A stretch of 55,529 nucleotides of DNA from a virus. Numbering within the stretch: the stretch's first letter is position 1; the number at the start of each line of letters is the position of its first letter. Positions 12,791 to 19,789 of this stretch are shown piece by piece. The position numbers were made by a program, and so were the translations under genes. The notes under the pieces were generated by a model. That model made no database searches, had not been told where the DNA came from, and saw only the letters and a list, made by a program, of their open reading frames with translations. Location: positions 1 through 55,529 of the IMG/VR virus record IMGVR_UViG_3300025030_000131. One strand, 5' to 3'.

Positions 12791-13449
12791 TGGCAACGCA
12801 AAATAAAATAAGGGATTTGCTAAACACGCTTGTTTCCCTGCCTAATGCCCCTGAGATCAGCGCGGATGTTGTACGGGAATATCATGCCGTTTTGGGGCAC
12901 TGGCCGGATGAACTGCTGGATATGGCCGTTCTGCATTACAAAAGTTCTGAGGTCTTTTTTCCCACCCCCGGCACTCTGAACAATAAGATACTCGATCTGC
13001 AATTCATGGCGATGGGCATCCCCACTGCGGCGGAAGCCTGGAGTCAGGTCTTGGGCGCGGTTAGGCAAGTCCCGACTGTGCTTTGTGAAACTGGCTCACA
13101 ATTACGAACGGCAGCCGAGGGCAGGATAGGCGGCGAATACATGAGCGCAATTGCGGATTATTCCATCCACTTCCGAAACTGCGAAATATGCACAGATGGC
13201 GGATGGAAGGAAATCTACGACCACCCGGTGGTTGCTGAAACGGTGCGACTGCTTGGGGGACGGGATATGCTGCTAACCGACAACCTGGCCGCAGATCGTA
13301 AGCAGTTCATTGACGCCTACCGCGAACGGGTTCAGATCGAGGGTCGCAAGTTTATTATGCCCCCGAAGATCAGGGATTTTATCGCAGACCAGCGCTTACT
13401 TGAGGTCGGCGATCAGGTAAAACAATTGGCGAAAGGAATGTCCAAATGA
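12790..13449 (+). CDS. Helicase-loader (G39P/DnaB-loader-like) protein
   Basis: 219 residues. NAPEISADVVREYHAVLGHWP, ELLDMAVLHYKSS and EVFFPTPGTLNNKI follow the pattern of the N-terminal domain of phage helicase loader/inhibitors of the G39P type (helical, with a FFPTPGEL-like motif). Neighbouring the DnaD-like gene, it probably loads the host DnaB helicase. The C-terminal part is helical and unassigned. Overlaps the next gene by 4 bases. Confidence 0.65.
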   Translation: MATQNKIRDLLNTLVSLPNAPEISADVVREYHAVLGHWPDELLDMAVLHYKSSEVFFPTPGTLNNKILDLQFMAMGIPTAAEAWSQVLGAVRQVPTVLCETGSQLRTAAEGRIGGEYMSAIADYSIHFRNCEICTDGGWKEIYDHPVVAETVRLLGGRDMLLTDNLAADRKQFIDAYRERVQIEGRKFIMPPKIRDFIADQRLLEVGDQVKQLAKGMSK

Positions 13450-13706
13450 GCGAACCCGTACCTGTATTGATTGCCCGTAAACACCTGCTTGAAAAGCAGG
13501 AAAGCGATAACCCTGACAAGGATTATTCGGCTGATTGGCTTGAACTGGCCGGCCTGTTTGATGAGGTTGAGAGTCGGGTTAATGCCCACTATTGCAGGAT
13601 CAAGGCTGGCGTAATCCAGAAGGCGAAACCCAAGAGGGAATCCCCCGTCAGGGATCAGGGAGAATTTGACTGGCAGAGTCGGGCAGATATTGGGGATGCT
13701 GAATGA
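13446..13706 (+). CDS. Hypothetical protein
   Basis: 86 residues, ATGA-coupled to the loader-like gene. Helical N-terminal half (ARKHLLEKQESD, WLELAGLFDEVESRVNAHY), basic middle and an acidic tail. No domain recognised. The tight coupling suggests a role with the replication proteins. Confidence 0.65.
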   Translation: MSEPVPVLIARKHLLEKQESDNPDKDYSADWLELAGLFDEVESRVNAHYCRIKAGVIQKAKPKRESPVRDQGEFDWQSRADIGDAE

Positions 13707-13855
13707 GTACAATGATATTCCGACCTGAGGTTAGAGATGGATTGTGCCGTGCGGCGATCATGCTGGCACGCGAGAGAAGTAATACTATCTACACGATTAC
13801 GACGACCCAGTTGGTAAATAATCTAATCCACGTTAGCAATACGGCTGACGAATAA
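13703..13855 (+). CDS. Small hypothetical protein
   Basis: 50 residues from ATG 13703, coupled by ATGA to the preceding gene; ends NNLIHVSNTADE. The coupling supports it; no domain recognised. Confidence 0.5.
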   Translation: MSTMIFRPEVRDGLCRAAIMLARERSNTIYTITTTQLVNNLIHVSNTADE

Positions 13856-13873
13856 AAAAATAGGAGATACACA

Positions 13874-14074
13874 ATGACCACAGTAAACAACACCAACGGC
13901 AAGGCAATTGATTTCGAAGCGGCATTCAATTTGATGGATGACGAAATCTGCGAAACTCTTGCAAACGATGGCAATGAGCGAACCGAGCAGGAATTTTTCT
14001 CGGCTTACGAGAAAGCCCACGAAGCAAAATACGGCGAAGAGTGGGAGCTCAGCAAAGCAAATCCTGTCTGGTAA
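13874..14074 (+). CDS. Small acidic hypothetical protein
   Basis: 66 residues with TAGGAG nine bases before the ATG. Acidic and helical (FEAAFNLMDDEICETLAND, EEFFSAYEKAHEAKYGEEW). Unknown. Last gene before the non-coding structured stretch. Confidence 0.65.
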   Translation: MTTVNNTNGKAIDFEAAFNLMDDEICETLANDGNERTEQEFFSAYEKAHEAKYGEEWELSKANPVW

Positions 14075-14082
14075 ATCATCGT

Positions 14083-14430
14083 CTGCTTACTGGTGAAAGT
14101 CCAGTTCTGGTAAGGGTCAGGCCGCCAGATAGCAGGCAACCGATGCAGTCGGGCGACTGATTGTGTCGAAGCGTTGTAACTCCCAGAGAAAGGGAAGCAA
14201 AACAATAGCCCGTAACATAAAGTGAAACTTGCAGCACCGACATGTTAGCCCCGAAAGGGGAAAAAGAGAGAGCCGAGCCTGTCACGCATGGCGAAGGCAA
14301 TAGAAGCGGTCAAGAACCTGTAAATCAGCCGTGAAGAACTCTCCGGTGTAGAGAGTATGGGATGTTGCGACAGCAGACGATGGACGGCATATAACCGTTC
14401 TAACAGAAGGTATAAACCGAAAGGAGTAAA
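14083..14430 (+). ncRNA. Candidate large structured RNA, class unknown
   Basis: About 350 bases without a plausible gene but with many local hairpins on the plus strand: CTGG/CCAG near its start, CAGTC-GGGC-GACTG, AAGT-GAA-ACTT, CCCC-GAAA-GGGG (GNRA loop), ACTCTC/GAGAGT, ACGG/CCGT and TTCT/AGAA. The density of short perfect stems with GAAA-type loops is typical of ribozymes and HEARO/omega-RNA-like or group II-like RNAs. I find no domain V signature of group II introns and no IscB/IsrB or reverse transcriptase behind it; the next gene (14434) follows within a few bases. Confidence 0.55.
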
Positions 14431-14433
14431 GGG

Positions 14434-15762
14434 ATGAAACAAATAACATCGTTGTCAACCGAGCGAGTTGCGAGGTTCCGGGAGTTTGTAGATAAGTGGA
14501 CACACCTCGGATTGTCCACCAAGCCGGCTAACCACCCAGGGGCTGAGGACGCTCTGCGAAGGGCGTATCAAGTGGCCGGCCTGACACCTCCAAAATTTAT
14601 TGTGTGGATGAAAAGCCCGCGCGACGCAGTCTTGGCATGGGCTTTGATCTTGTCCTGGATAGTTGACGACCAAGTGAGCGACCAAGTGAGCGCCCAAGTG
14701 ATCGACCAAGTGCGCGCCCAAGTGATCGACCAAGTGCGCGACCAAGTGAGCGACCAAGTGAGCGACCAAGTGCGCGCCCAAGTGAGCGCCCAAGTGAGCG
14801 CCCAAGTGCGCGACCAAGTGCGCGCCCAAGTGCGCGCCCAAGTGATCGACCAAGTGCGCGACCAAGTGAGCGACCAAGTGAGCGACCAAGTGCGCGCCCA
14901 AGTGAGCGACCAAGTGCGCGCCCAAGTGCGCGACCAAGTGATCGACCAAGTGATCGACCAAGTGATCGACCAAGTGATCGACCAAGTGATCGACCAAGTG
15001 AGCGACCAAGTGTTCGCCCAAGTGAGCGACCAAGTGATCGACCAAGTGATCGACCAAGTGATCGACCAAGTGATCGACCAAGTGCGCGCCCAAGTGAGCG
15101 ACTATATCCAACAACGCTGGTGGTGGACCGGCTGGGGCAATCAGGAATGGTGGTTGTCCTGGATCGATTACTTCGGCTCCGCCGTTGGAATATCGGCAGA
15201 AAAAATCCATCCATTACTTGATCTCGCAGAACACGGCCATTGGTATTGGCCGATGCAGGGTATCGCCGTGATGTGTGAAAGACCTTTGGCTATTCGGCGC
15301 GACGGACGCGGAAGATTGCATTGCGACGATGGACCGGCAGTGGAGTACGAAGGCTGGACGATCTATGCCGTGGATGGAATGGGGATCCCTGATTGGATCG
15401 TGGAGTGTAAGGACCAGATCACACCTGAACGCATCAACGCCGAAAAAAACGCGGAAATTCGCAGGATCATGATGCGCTTCTATGGTTGGGATCGCTGGCT
15501 GGAAAACGTCAAGGCGAAACTTATTGACCGGGATCCAGACCCCACCATTGGGGAGTTGTGGTCATTCAAAGACGTGGATGGTGTGACCGTGAAAATACTT
15601 AAGGTTCGTAATGGCACAAGGGAAGTAGACGGATACCGCAGCTTTTCTTTGCGCGTGGACTCGGATTGCGAGACTGCACTCAAGGCAAACAGGTGGACAT
15701 ATCCTTCCTGTCGTCAAATGTCGGAGCAAGATTACCGTATTCTAAATTCTGCAAGATCATAA
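14434..15762 (+). CDS. DUF6745-type protein with long DQV tetrapeptide repeat
   Basis: 442 residues. The N-terminus (ERVARFREFVDKWTHLGLST, GAEDALRRAYQVAGLTPP, SPRDAVLAWALI), the middle (VMCERPLAIRRDGRGRLHCD, DGPAVEYEGW) and the C-terminus (NAEIRRIMMRFYG, then DGYRSFSLRVDS) fit the DUF6745 family. Residues 79-222 are 36 copies of a four-residue unit (D/A)QV(S/R/I/F). Family members often carry such a repeat of varying length at this point. Biochemical role unknown to me. It is followed by the small gene at 15777, a pairing I have seen with this family. Preceded by AAAGGAG about 9 bases before ATG. Confidence 0.75.
   Translation: MKQITSLSTERVARFREFVDKWTHLGLSTKPANHPGAEDALRRAYQVAGLTPPKFIVWMKSPRDAVLAWALILSWIVDDQVSDQVSAQVIDQVRAQVIDQVRDQVSDQVSDQVRAQVSAQVSAQVRDQVRAQVRAQVIDQVRDQVSDQVSDQVRAQVSDQVRAQVRDQVIDQVIDQVIDQVIDQVIDQVSDQVFAQVSDQVIDQVIDQVIDQVIDQVRAQVSDYIQQRWWWTGWGNQEWWLSWIDYFGSAVGISAEKIHPLLDLAEHGHWYWPMQGIAVMCERPLAIRRDGRGRLHCDDGPAVEYEGWTIYAVDGMGIPDWIVECKDQITPERINAEKNAEIRRIMMRFYGWDRWLENVKAKLIDRDPDPTIGELWSFKDVDGVTVKILKVRNGTREVDGYRSFSLRVDSDCETALKANRWTYPSCRQMSEQDYRILNSARS
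14668..15099 (+). repeat. 36 tandem 12-base units within the coding region
   Basis: Units of the form (gac/gcc)CAAGTG(agc/cgc/atc) repeat 36 times without a gap or an off-length unit. Variation is confined to the first and last codon of each unit. Six-unit blocks recur at a 10-unit distance (units 5-10 and 15-20), and runs of identical DQVI units occur (23-27, 31-34), signs of slippage or unequal exchange. Confidence 0.95.
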
Positions 15763-15776
15763 AAAGGAGATCAGCA

Positions 15777-16121
15777 ATGAACAAGACTCAGAAAATCAAG
15801 TCAAATACTTTCGGCGCAATCCAGGGCGACGTTCCGATCCTGCGGGTAGGTGCTATTCCTGCGGATGCCAGGCCAACCAAGAACCGCCGCGTGGCAGAAG
15901 GTGAAACCACCGGGCACAACCACGAAGTGAGAGGCGAAGTCCAGATGTATGAAAACCTGGCTGGCTTTTACTTCGAGGTTGCCACAAGCAAGAAGGTGGA
16001 GATCGTGCATACCCCGGGTGGTGAACATGCCACGATTGAAATGACTCCGGGCCTGTACTTCGTGCCCCGTGAAGCACAGGTGGAATATGACGGCAAGAAG
16101 GAACGGCGCGTATTGGATTAG
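15777..16121 (+). CDS. Hypothetical partner protein of DUF6745
   Basis: 114 residues with AAAAAGGAG upstream of ATG 15777. An all-beta look: GDVPILRVGAIPADA, VAEGETTGHNHEVRG, VEIVHTPGGEHATIEM and PGLYFVPREAQVEYD, with conserved-looking His residues in GHNH and GEHA that could bind a metal in a cupin-like barrel. I recall this kind of protein next to DUF6745 genes, which suggests a joint function, but none is known to me. Confidence 0.6.
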   Translation: MNKTQKIKSNTFGAIQGDVPILRVGAIPADARPTKNRRVAEGETTGHNHEVRGEVQMYENLAGFYFEVATSKKVEIVHTPGGEHATIEMTPGLYFVPREAQVEYDGKKERRVLD

Positions 16122-16143
16122 TTGAAGTAATGATCGTTCAACC

Positions 16144-16183
16144 GTGGTAGGGGGAGGGCGGGTAACTGCCCCCCCCCTACCAC
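16144..16183 (+). terminator. Strong hairpin, terminator-like
   Basis: GTGGTAGGGGG (16144-16154) pairs with CCCCCTACCAC (16173-16183), with further G/C pairing inside. No T-tract directly follows. It separates the DUF6745 pair from the methyltransferase-like gene. Confidence 0.55.
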
Positions 16184-16197
16184 GACGGTGCTTTCTT

Positions 16198-16743
16198 ATG
16201 GCAGCAGTCCCATTTGTTCATAGCAATTTCGAGCGAGTTGCAAACGACTTTTACCCAACAATTGATAGCCGTTGCGTTTATGGTTTTCTCGAACACTTTG
16301 CGCCTGATGGTTTATGCGTTGATGTGTGCGCTCCCGATGGAAGCGGAATCGTTGACACTCTGAAAGCGTGTGGCTATAAAGCCGATGGATTACCAGACGC
16401 ATTTGCTGAAAATATTACCGCTCAATGGATAATAGCAAATCCGCCATACAAGCGCGGTCTGGTTGATGAAATTATCAATCGTCAAATTCAGCGGTTAGAG
16501 AATAAAGAAGTTTATGGGCTTGCAGTTTTGCTCCGTTCAAACTTCGACTTTGCTAAAGGTAGAAAGGCAATGTTTGACCATCCTTTATATTATGGTCAAA
16601 TCAAACTTCGCTTTCGTCCGTGGTGGAGTGAAGATAGAACGGCACAGCCAATTCATAATTACGTTTGGCAATTGTGGAAGATAAATTCATCTAGCCCAGT
16701 AGTTCTGTTTGCAAATGGTCTGCCGCCTAACAAAGGAAATTAG
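16198..16743 (+). CDS. DNA adenine-methyltransferase-like protein
   Basis: 181 residues if started at ATG 16198; an in-frame ATG at 16144 would put the start inside a hairpin. LCVDVCAPDGSGIVDTLKACG resembles the SAM-binding region and WIIANPPYKRGLVDEII holds the NPPY motif of N6-adenine methyltransferases, followed by VYGLAVLLRSNFDFAKGR. It lacks a recognisable target-recognition domain and is shorter than most. May be an orphan modification enzyme protecting phage DNA, or a nucleoside-modifying relative. No ribosome-binding site is visible at 16198. Confidence 0.7.
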   Translation: MAAVPFVHSNFERVANDFYPTIDSRCVYGFLEHFAPDGLCVDVCAPDGSGIVDTLKACGYKADGLPDAFAENITAQWIIANPPYKRGLVDEIINRQIQRLENKEVYGLAVLLRSNFDFAKGRKAMFDHPLYYGQIKLRFRPWWSEDRTAQPIHNYVWQLWKINSSSPVVLFANGLPPNKGN

Positions 16744-16746
16744 GAA

Positions 16747-17196
16747 ATGGGAAAAGTTAAATATAACGTAAGCGAGTTGATTGGAATTTCCGTTAGAAGG
16801 GAGCATAACATTATGGCTACTCTAAAATCGCCCAAACGAATCCAACGCAAAAGGATTTCCGGCTGGCATAACCCCCCGTCTACACGGTACTGCGGACGCG
16901 GGACTCGATGGGGAAATGTTTTTCGGATAGGGGGCCTATATCCGTGTGAAGATAAGAATCTGACTCGTGATGATGTATTGCTATTGAATCGCATGAGCCT
17001 TGAAATTCTGCTGAGGGATATGGGTGTGGATCGATTCGTCAGGGAATATCTTTTGCCCCTGAGTGGTTATAGACATCTATCCTGCTTCTGTCCCAGGACT
17101 CTCCCTTGCCATGTAGATCTGTGGATTGATTATCTGAGACTCTATCGCCCTGAGATCGAAATGATGAAAAAACAGGGCACGGTGCTTACCCCTTGA
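16747..17196 (+). CDS. DUF4326 protein
   Basis: 149 residues from ATG 16747 (AAAGGAAATTAGGA upstream); an alternative start at 16813 with GGGAG upstream would begin just before the domain. KRIQRKRISGWHNPPS, YCGRGTRWGNVFRI and the end LSCFCPRTLPCHVDLWIDYL fit DUF4326, a small phage and bacterial domain with CxCP...CHxD that I know only as unassigned. Confidence 0.75.
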   Translation: MGKVKYNVSELIGISVRREHNIMATLKSPKRIQRKRISGWHNPPSTRYCGRGTRWGNVFRIGGLYPCEDKNLTRDDVLLLNRMSLEILLRDMGVDRFVREYLLPLSGYRHLSCFCPRTLPCHVDLWIDYLRLYRPEIEMMKKQGTVLTP

Positions 17197-17273
17197 TAAA
17201 ATATGCCCCAATCCCGCTCAAAATCGCGGAATCAACCTGTTTTTTTCCCCTTGTGAGGCGTTTTGGGGGATTG

Positions 17274-17299
17274 GCCCGGCATCCTGCCGGGCTTTTCTG
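17274..17299 (+). terminator. Rho-independent terminator
   Basis: GCCCGGC (17274-17280), 5-base loop, GCCGGGC (17286-17292), then TTTTCTGTT. Confidence 0.8.
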
Positions 17300-17309
17300 T
17301 TGTAAAACC

Positions 17310-17338
17310 TTGACAAGCGCCTCCCCCTTGCGTATAAT
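17310..17338 (+). promoter_or_regulatory. Consensus sigma70 promoter
   Basis: TTGACA (17310-17315), exactly 17 bases, TATAAT (17333-17338): the full consensus. It would strongly drive the membrane-protein run 17373-20128, probably immediately after infection. Confidence 0.9.
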
Positions 17339-17372
17339 AGGGAAAAACACACACAGAAAGAGAGATAAAAAT

Positions 17373-17582
17373 ATGCTAACAGACCGCCCGTTATCCCACG
17401 CTGAAAGTAAGTTGCTTGTCCGTTGGTTGCGCTCCAACAAAGGAGTCGCTGAGGACTCCTTTTCCCTGGATTACTTCTATAAAATCACCATCGCTGAGAT
17501 CGTCGAGCGATTGAAACAGGACAAAATCCAAGTCAAGGAACAGGAAGTCCTGGCCGGCATCCGCCGCCTGGTGGTTGCGTGA
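17373..17582 (+). CDS. Small hypothetical protein
   Basis: 69 residues from ATG 17373, first gene behind a consensus promoter (AAAGAGAG upstream). SHAESKLLVRWLRSNKGV and IAEIVERLKQDKIQVKEQEV suggest a helical, possibly winged-helix protein that could regulate this operon. The stop overlaps the next start (GTGA). Confidence 0.6.
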   Translation: MLTDRPLSHAESKLLVRWLRSNKGVAEDSFSLDYFYKITIAEIVERLKQDKIQVKEQEVLAGIRRLVVA

Positions 17583-17746
17583 AATTCATTTCCTCCCCGC
17601 TCCGCGATCCCCTGTGGCTTGCTATGTTTATTCCCCTCAAGCCGTATCAACCACGACCGCCCCGCAGGTGCTTCGAGTCGCGCGAAATAGTAAATGGCTG
17701 GTATGGATATGGAATGACGAGGGATACGAGACTGGAGGTTTTATGA
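17579..17746 (+). CDS. Small hypothetical protein with GTG start
   Basis: 55 residues from GTG 17579, which overlaps the previous TGA as GTGA; its own TGA overlaps the next ATG (ATGA at 17743-17746). Sequence includes DPLWLAMFIPLKPYQPRPPRR. Supported only by the two perfect overlaps; a competing frame starting at TTG 17575 runs into the next protein. Confidence 0.45.
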   Translation: MKFISSPLRDPLWLAMFIPLKPYQPRPPRRCFESREIVNGWYGYGMTRDTRLEVL

Positions 17747-17853
17747 ATTTCCTGCGCGGACCGGGCGGAACCTGCCTGATCTATGTGATTTGCGCCATAG
17801 CGCTGGTTCTGAGTGGATTGACTATCTATTTTATTTTCTTTTGGAAAGGATGA
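17743..17853 (+). CDS. Tiny single-pass membrane protein
   Basis: 36 residues: a short MNFLRGPGG head and one hydrophobic helix (LIYVICAIALVLSGLTIYF) ending FWKG. ATG overlaps the previous stop. Likely inserted in the host membrane; role unknown. Confidence 0.6.
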   Translation: MNFLRGPGGTCLIYVICAIALVLSGLTIYFIFFWKG

Positions 17854-17857
17854 CATC

Positions 17858-18481
17858 ATGACAAACAACCTAGAAACAGAAAACAGCGGGCGGGGATGTA
17901 TTCAACTCCTCAGCCTGGTTGCGTTTATTTGGGGGGCAATGATGATGTTTCCCAAAACGGTGGATCTGCTTACCAACTTCTCCCCCAACGAATTCATGGG
18001 TTATACCGATATGGCCGGCTGGTGGGCTATGGGTTCCGCCCTCCTGATCGAGGGTGTAATGGTCATTATGAAGATCAAAACCTGGGTCAGCCCATCCCGT
18101 AACCTGGTTGAATGGCTTTGGGATATTATTTTGTCTGTTTCCCCGTTCATCCTGTCCACATTCGCACAGATATTTGATGGGATGTTGGTACGCGATACGC
18201 TCTCTGAGCAACCGGCAGAAATTCAACTTCTGGTAACGTGGCTGGTGCCCGGCCTGCCTTCCATCATGATCGGACTTCTCATCGCCTTCGCATTGGTGGA
18301 ATCGGCGCCTGCCGGACTCTTCGGCGGGATGAGGGTAGGTAGTGTTGGCAATCCCCGCCTGCCAACACTCAAAAACCCATTTACAGCCCTGCGTGATTGG
18401 TGGCAGCGCGGTCCCAATCCCTCCAACACCAAGGGGAGTGGTAAGGCAAACCCTACCAAACTGCCAACACCTCAGCCCTAG
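17858..18481 (+). CDS. Multi-pass membrane protein
   Basis: 207 residues with AAAGGATG upstream. About four hydrophobic segments (near residues 15-32, 55-73, 85-105 and 125-150) and a Pro/Asn/Lys-rich cytoplasmic-type tail (GPNPSNTKGSGKANPTK). No family recognised. The last third of the gene carries three copies of the TGCCAACAC/GTGTTGGCA nonamer, one of which overlaps the stop region. Confidence 0.65.
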   Translation: MTNNLETENSGRGCIQLLSLVAFIWGAMMMFPKTVDLLTNFSPNEFMGYTDMAGWWAMGSALLIEGVMVIMKIKTWVSPSRNLVEWLWDIILSVSPFILSTFAQIFDGMLVRDTLSEQPAEIQLLVTWLVPGLPSIMIGLLIAFALVESAPAGLFGGMRVGSVGNPRLPTLKNPFTALRDWWQRGPNPSNTKGSGKANPTKLPTPQP

Positions 18482-19204
18482 TGTTGGCAGAGGAGAATGA
18501 CGATGAAGAAGAAATTGCCAACACCCGCCCCGATGAAACAGTCCAATTTCAAGGCTCCGACCGCCCCAATCCTGCAATTGTCCGCCGGCGCGCCTACTGG
18601 AAGGACCGCAGCAGGGCAACCCTACAAACCATCAGCAGGCGCGATCTCAGTGGACGCATCAACCCCTTATACGACGCCTATGCCTCCGATGTCTCCGAAT
18701 ATCAGAGACGTAGACGAGCAAAACGCGGCAATCCTGAGAGCCGCCGCCAATCAACTGTTGTCAGCCGGCTTCATGAGGAAAGTCAGATCCCGCAAGAGCA
18801 ACGAGGTCAAATTGTGCATGTCCCTGGATTTGTGGACGGAGGACTTGAAGCTACGCTAATGCTGGCAGGAAAGGAGTCACATGAAACCTATGAGTAATTC
18901 ACTGTTGGCAATCTTTATATTGGTGTTGGCAGGCGTAGCCTGTACGAAGGCCACGCCTGCACCTGGGAGTTCCGCATCCCTGCCAACACCAACCCTTGAA
19001 TACGCCACACCCGGGTCCTTATCTGCCCCGACTCCGCCTATTGCCAACACCTGTCAGGCTGTTGTAAGCGCTGGCCAGGCAGGTGTTGGCAGACTCAGAC
19101 TTCGCTCCGGTCCTGCCAACACTTACCCGGAAATAGATGTGTTGACGGATGGGCAGGTGATCCAGGTCTTGGGAGTGGACGGCGATTGGCTCAGGGTGTT
19201 GGCA
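18341..19204. repeat. Cluster of GTGTTGGCA / TGCCAACAC nonamers
   Basis: Exact plus-orientation copies start at 18342, 18481, 18923, 19083 and 19196; exact inverted copies at 18360, 18462, 18516, 18981, 19042 and 19114; TGTTGGCA also at 18903. Neighbouring copies pair into hairpins (18341-18369, 18461-18490, 18481-18524, 18922-18990, 19041-19092, 19083-19122). The copies fall in different reading frames and in four genes, so selection or copying acts on DNA or RNA, not on the proteins. I did not notice exact copies elsewhere in the window. Confidence 0.9.
18503..18859 (+). CDS. Pro/Ala-rich hypothetical protein
   Basis: 118 residues from ATG 18503, eight bases after GAGGAG; ATG 18497 is too close to that site. 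Low-complexity N-terminal half (KKKLPTPAPMKQSNFKAPTAP...), then a helical part (NAAILRAAANQLLSAGFMRKV). The frame starting at 18481 is also open (138 codons) but Arg/Glu-rich and without a ribosome-binding site. Start codon and ribosome-binding site lie in the loop of a hairpin made by the nonamers at 18481 and 18516. Confidence 0.5.
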   Translation: MKKKLPTPAPMKQSNFKAPTAPILQLSAGAPTGRTAAGQPYKPSAGAISVDASTPYTTPMPPMSPNIRDVDEQNAAILRAAANQLLSAGFMRKVRSRKSNEVKLCMSLDLWTEDLKLR

Positions 19205-19258
19205 AACGGCGAGGAAGGCTATGTATACTCGGATTATGTCGAGGAGTGCGATGAGTAA
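18881..19258 (+). CDS. Lipoprotein with bacterial SH3-like domain
   Basis: 125 residues, AAAGGAG just upstream. A signal peptide with lipobox (LLAIFILVLAGVAC, Cys21) would anchor it to the outer face of the membrane; a Pro/Thr/Ser linker leads to an SH3b domain (LRLRSGPANTYPEIDVLTDG, GDWLRVLANGEEGYVYSDYV). Phage-encoded small lipoproteins often block superinfection by related phages, and the strong early promoter fits, but SH3b domains also bind peptidoglycan. It carries six of the nonamer repeats. Confidence 0.8.
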   Translation: MKPMSNSLLAIFILVLAGVACTKATPAPGSSASLPTPTLEYATPGSLSAPTPPIANTCQAVVSAGQAGVGRLRLRSGPANTYPEIDVLTDGQVIQVLGVDGDWLRVLANGEEGYVYSDYVEECDE

Positions 19259-19421
19259 CCAGTTCATAAATCTAGTGGAGATACTTTGGGTGCATCTCTT
19301 CATTCTTGCCATCATCCTTGACGGCCTGATTGATTGCGAACCCGGTCAGTCCACACAGCGCCCGCCCGTAGTGGTAGAGTCTTACGGATCGTCCATCTTG
19401 CTGCATCTGCCCAAAGGATAA
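19251..19421 (+). CDS. Small membrane protein
   Basis: 56 residues from ATG 19251, overlapping the end of the lipoprotein gene by 8 bases, with GAGGAG upstream. One hydrophobic helix (LVEILWVHLFILAIILDGLI) followed by a hydrophilic tail. Unknown role. Confidence 0.55.
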   Translation: MSNQFINLVEILWVHLFILAIILDGLIDCEPGQSTQRPPVVVESYGSSILLHLPKG

Positions 19422-19464
19422 TCCATCAAACCACTTCTGCTGATTATGGATGCGAGGCTAAATA

Positions 19465-19650
19465 ATGCCAGTACCGCTTATTACCTATCTATATATTATT
19501 CTTGTCCTAGCTGATGTAATGTGTATACCTGTGGCAATTGTGAAGCGGGATTACCCCATACTTCATGGACTCTTATTTGCCCTGCCGTGGTTGTTGATCG
19601 GACTGTCATTTCATTACAATGTCTGCCCGTTTATTTTTTGTGCAGGATAA
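19465..19650 (+). CDS. Small membrane protein
   Basis: 61 residues, two hydrophobic helices (LITYLYIILVLADVMCIPVAIV and LHGLLFALPWLLIGLSFHY) joined by KRDYP. GCGAGG upstream. Unknown role. Confidence 0.6.
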   Translation: MPVPLITYLYIILVLADVMCIPVAIVKRDYPILHGLLFALPWLLIGLSFHYNVCPFIFCAG

Positions 19651-19653
19651 AAA

Positions 19654-19788
19654 ATGAAACTCATAAAACTTCTCGCAATGTTCCTGGTTGGGTATCTGGC
19701 CTACAATCTACTGGCGTTTTGGGTTGGCTGTCTGTTTGGACTCTATCTCCCCGTTTGGGGCAGGTCTAAAAATCAAGGGGCAAGGTAA
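19654..19788 (+). CDS. Tiny membrane protein
   Basis: 44 residues from ATG 19654, three bases after the previous stop; one long hydrophobic helix (LLAMFLVGYLAYNLLAFWVG) and a short basic tail. Fits the neighbouring run of small membrane proteins. Confidence 0.55.
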   Translation: MKLIKLLAMFLVGYLAYNLLAFWVGCLFGLYLPVWGRSKNQGAR

Positions 19789-19789
19789 T

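Noticed and set aside
14083-14430. Complete group II intron
   Set aside because: No domain V-like 34-base hairpin, no 5' GUGYG boundary that I can fix and no intron-encoded protein; kept only as an unclassified structured RNA.
14667-15100. CRISPR array
   Set aside because: Repeats are 12 bases, contiguous, without spacers, and in frame with a protein on both sides.
14455-15214. Two long minus-strand open frames (HLVDHLVAH-type and GRSLGRALG-type) opposite the repeat protein
   Set aside because: They arise because the 12-base repeat contains no stop in any frame; they lack ribosome-binding sites and their non-repeat ends have no protein-like pattern.
17575-17853. A 92-residue frame from TTG 17575 into the tiny membrane protein
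   Set aside because: The GTGA and ATGA overlaps fit two separate genes (17579-17746 and 17743-17853) better, and TTG 17575 has no ribosome-binding site.
18481-18897. 138-codon frame overlapping 18503-18859
   Set aside because: The alternative frame has GAGGAG at the right distance from ATG 18503; this one starts at a GTG within the nonamer hairpin and has none. The choice remains moderately uncertain.
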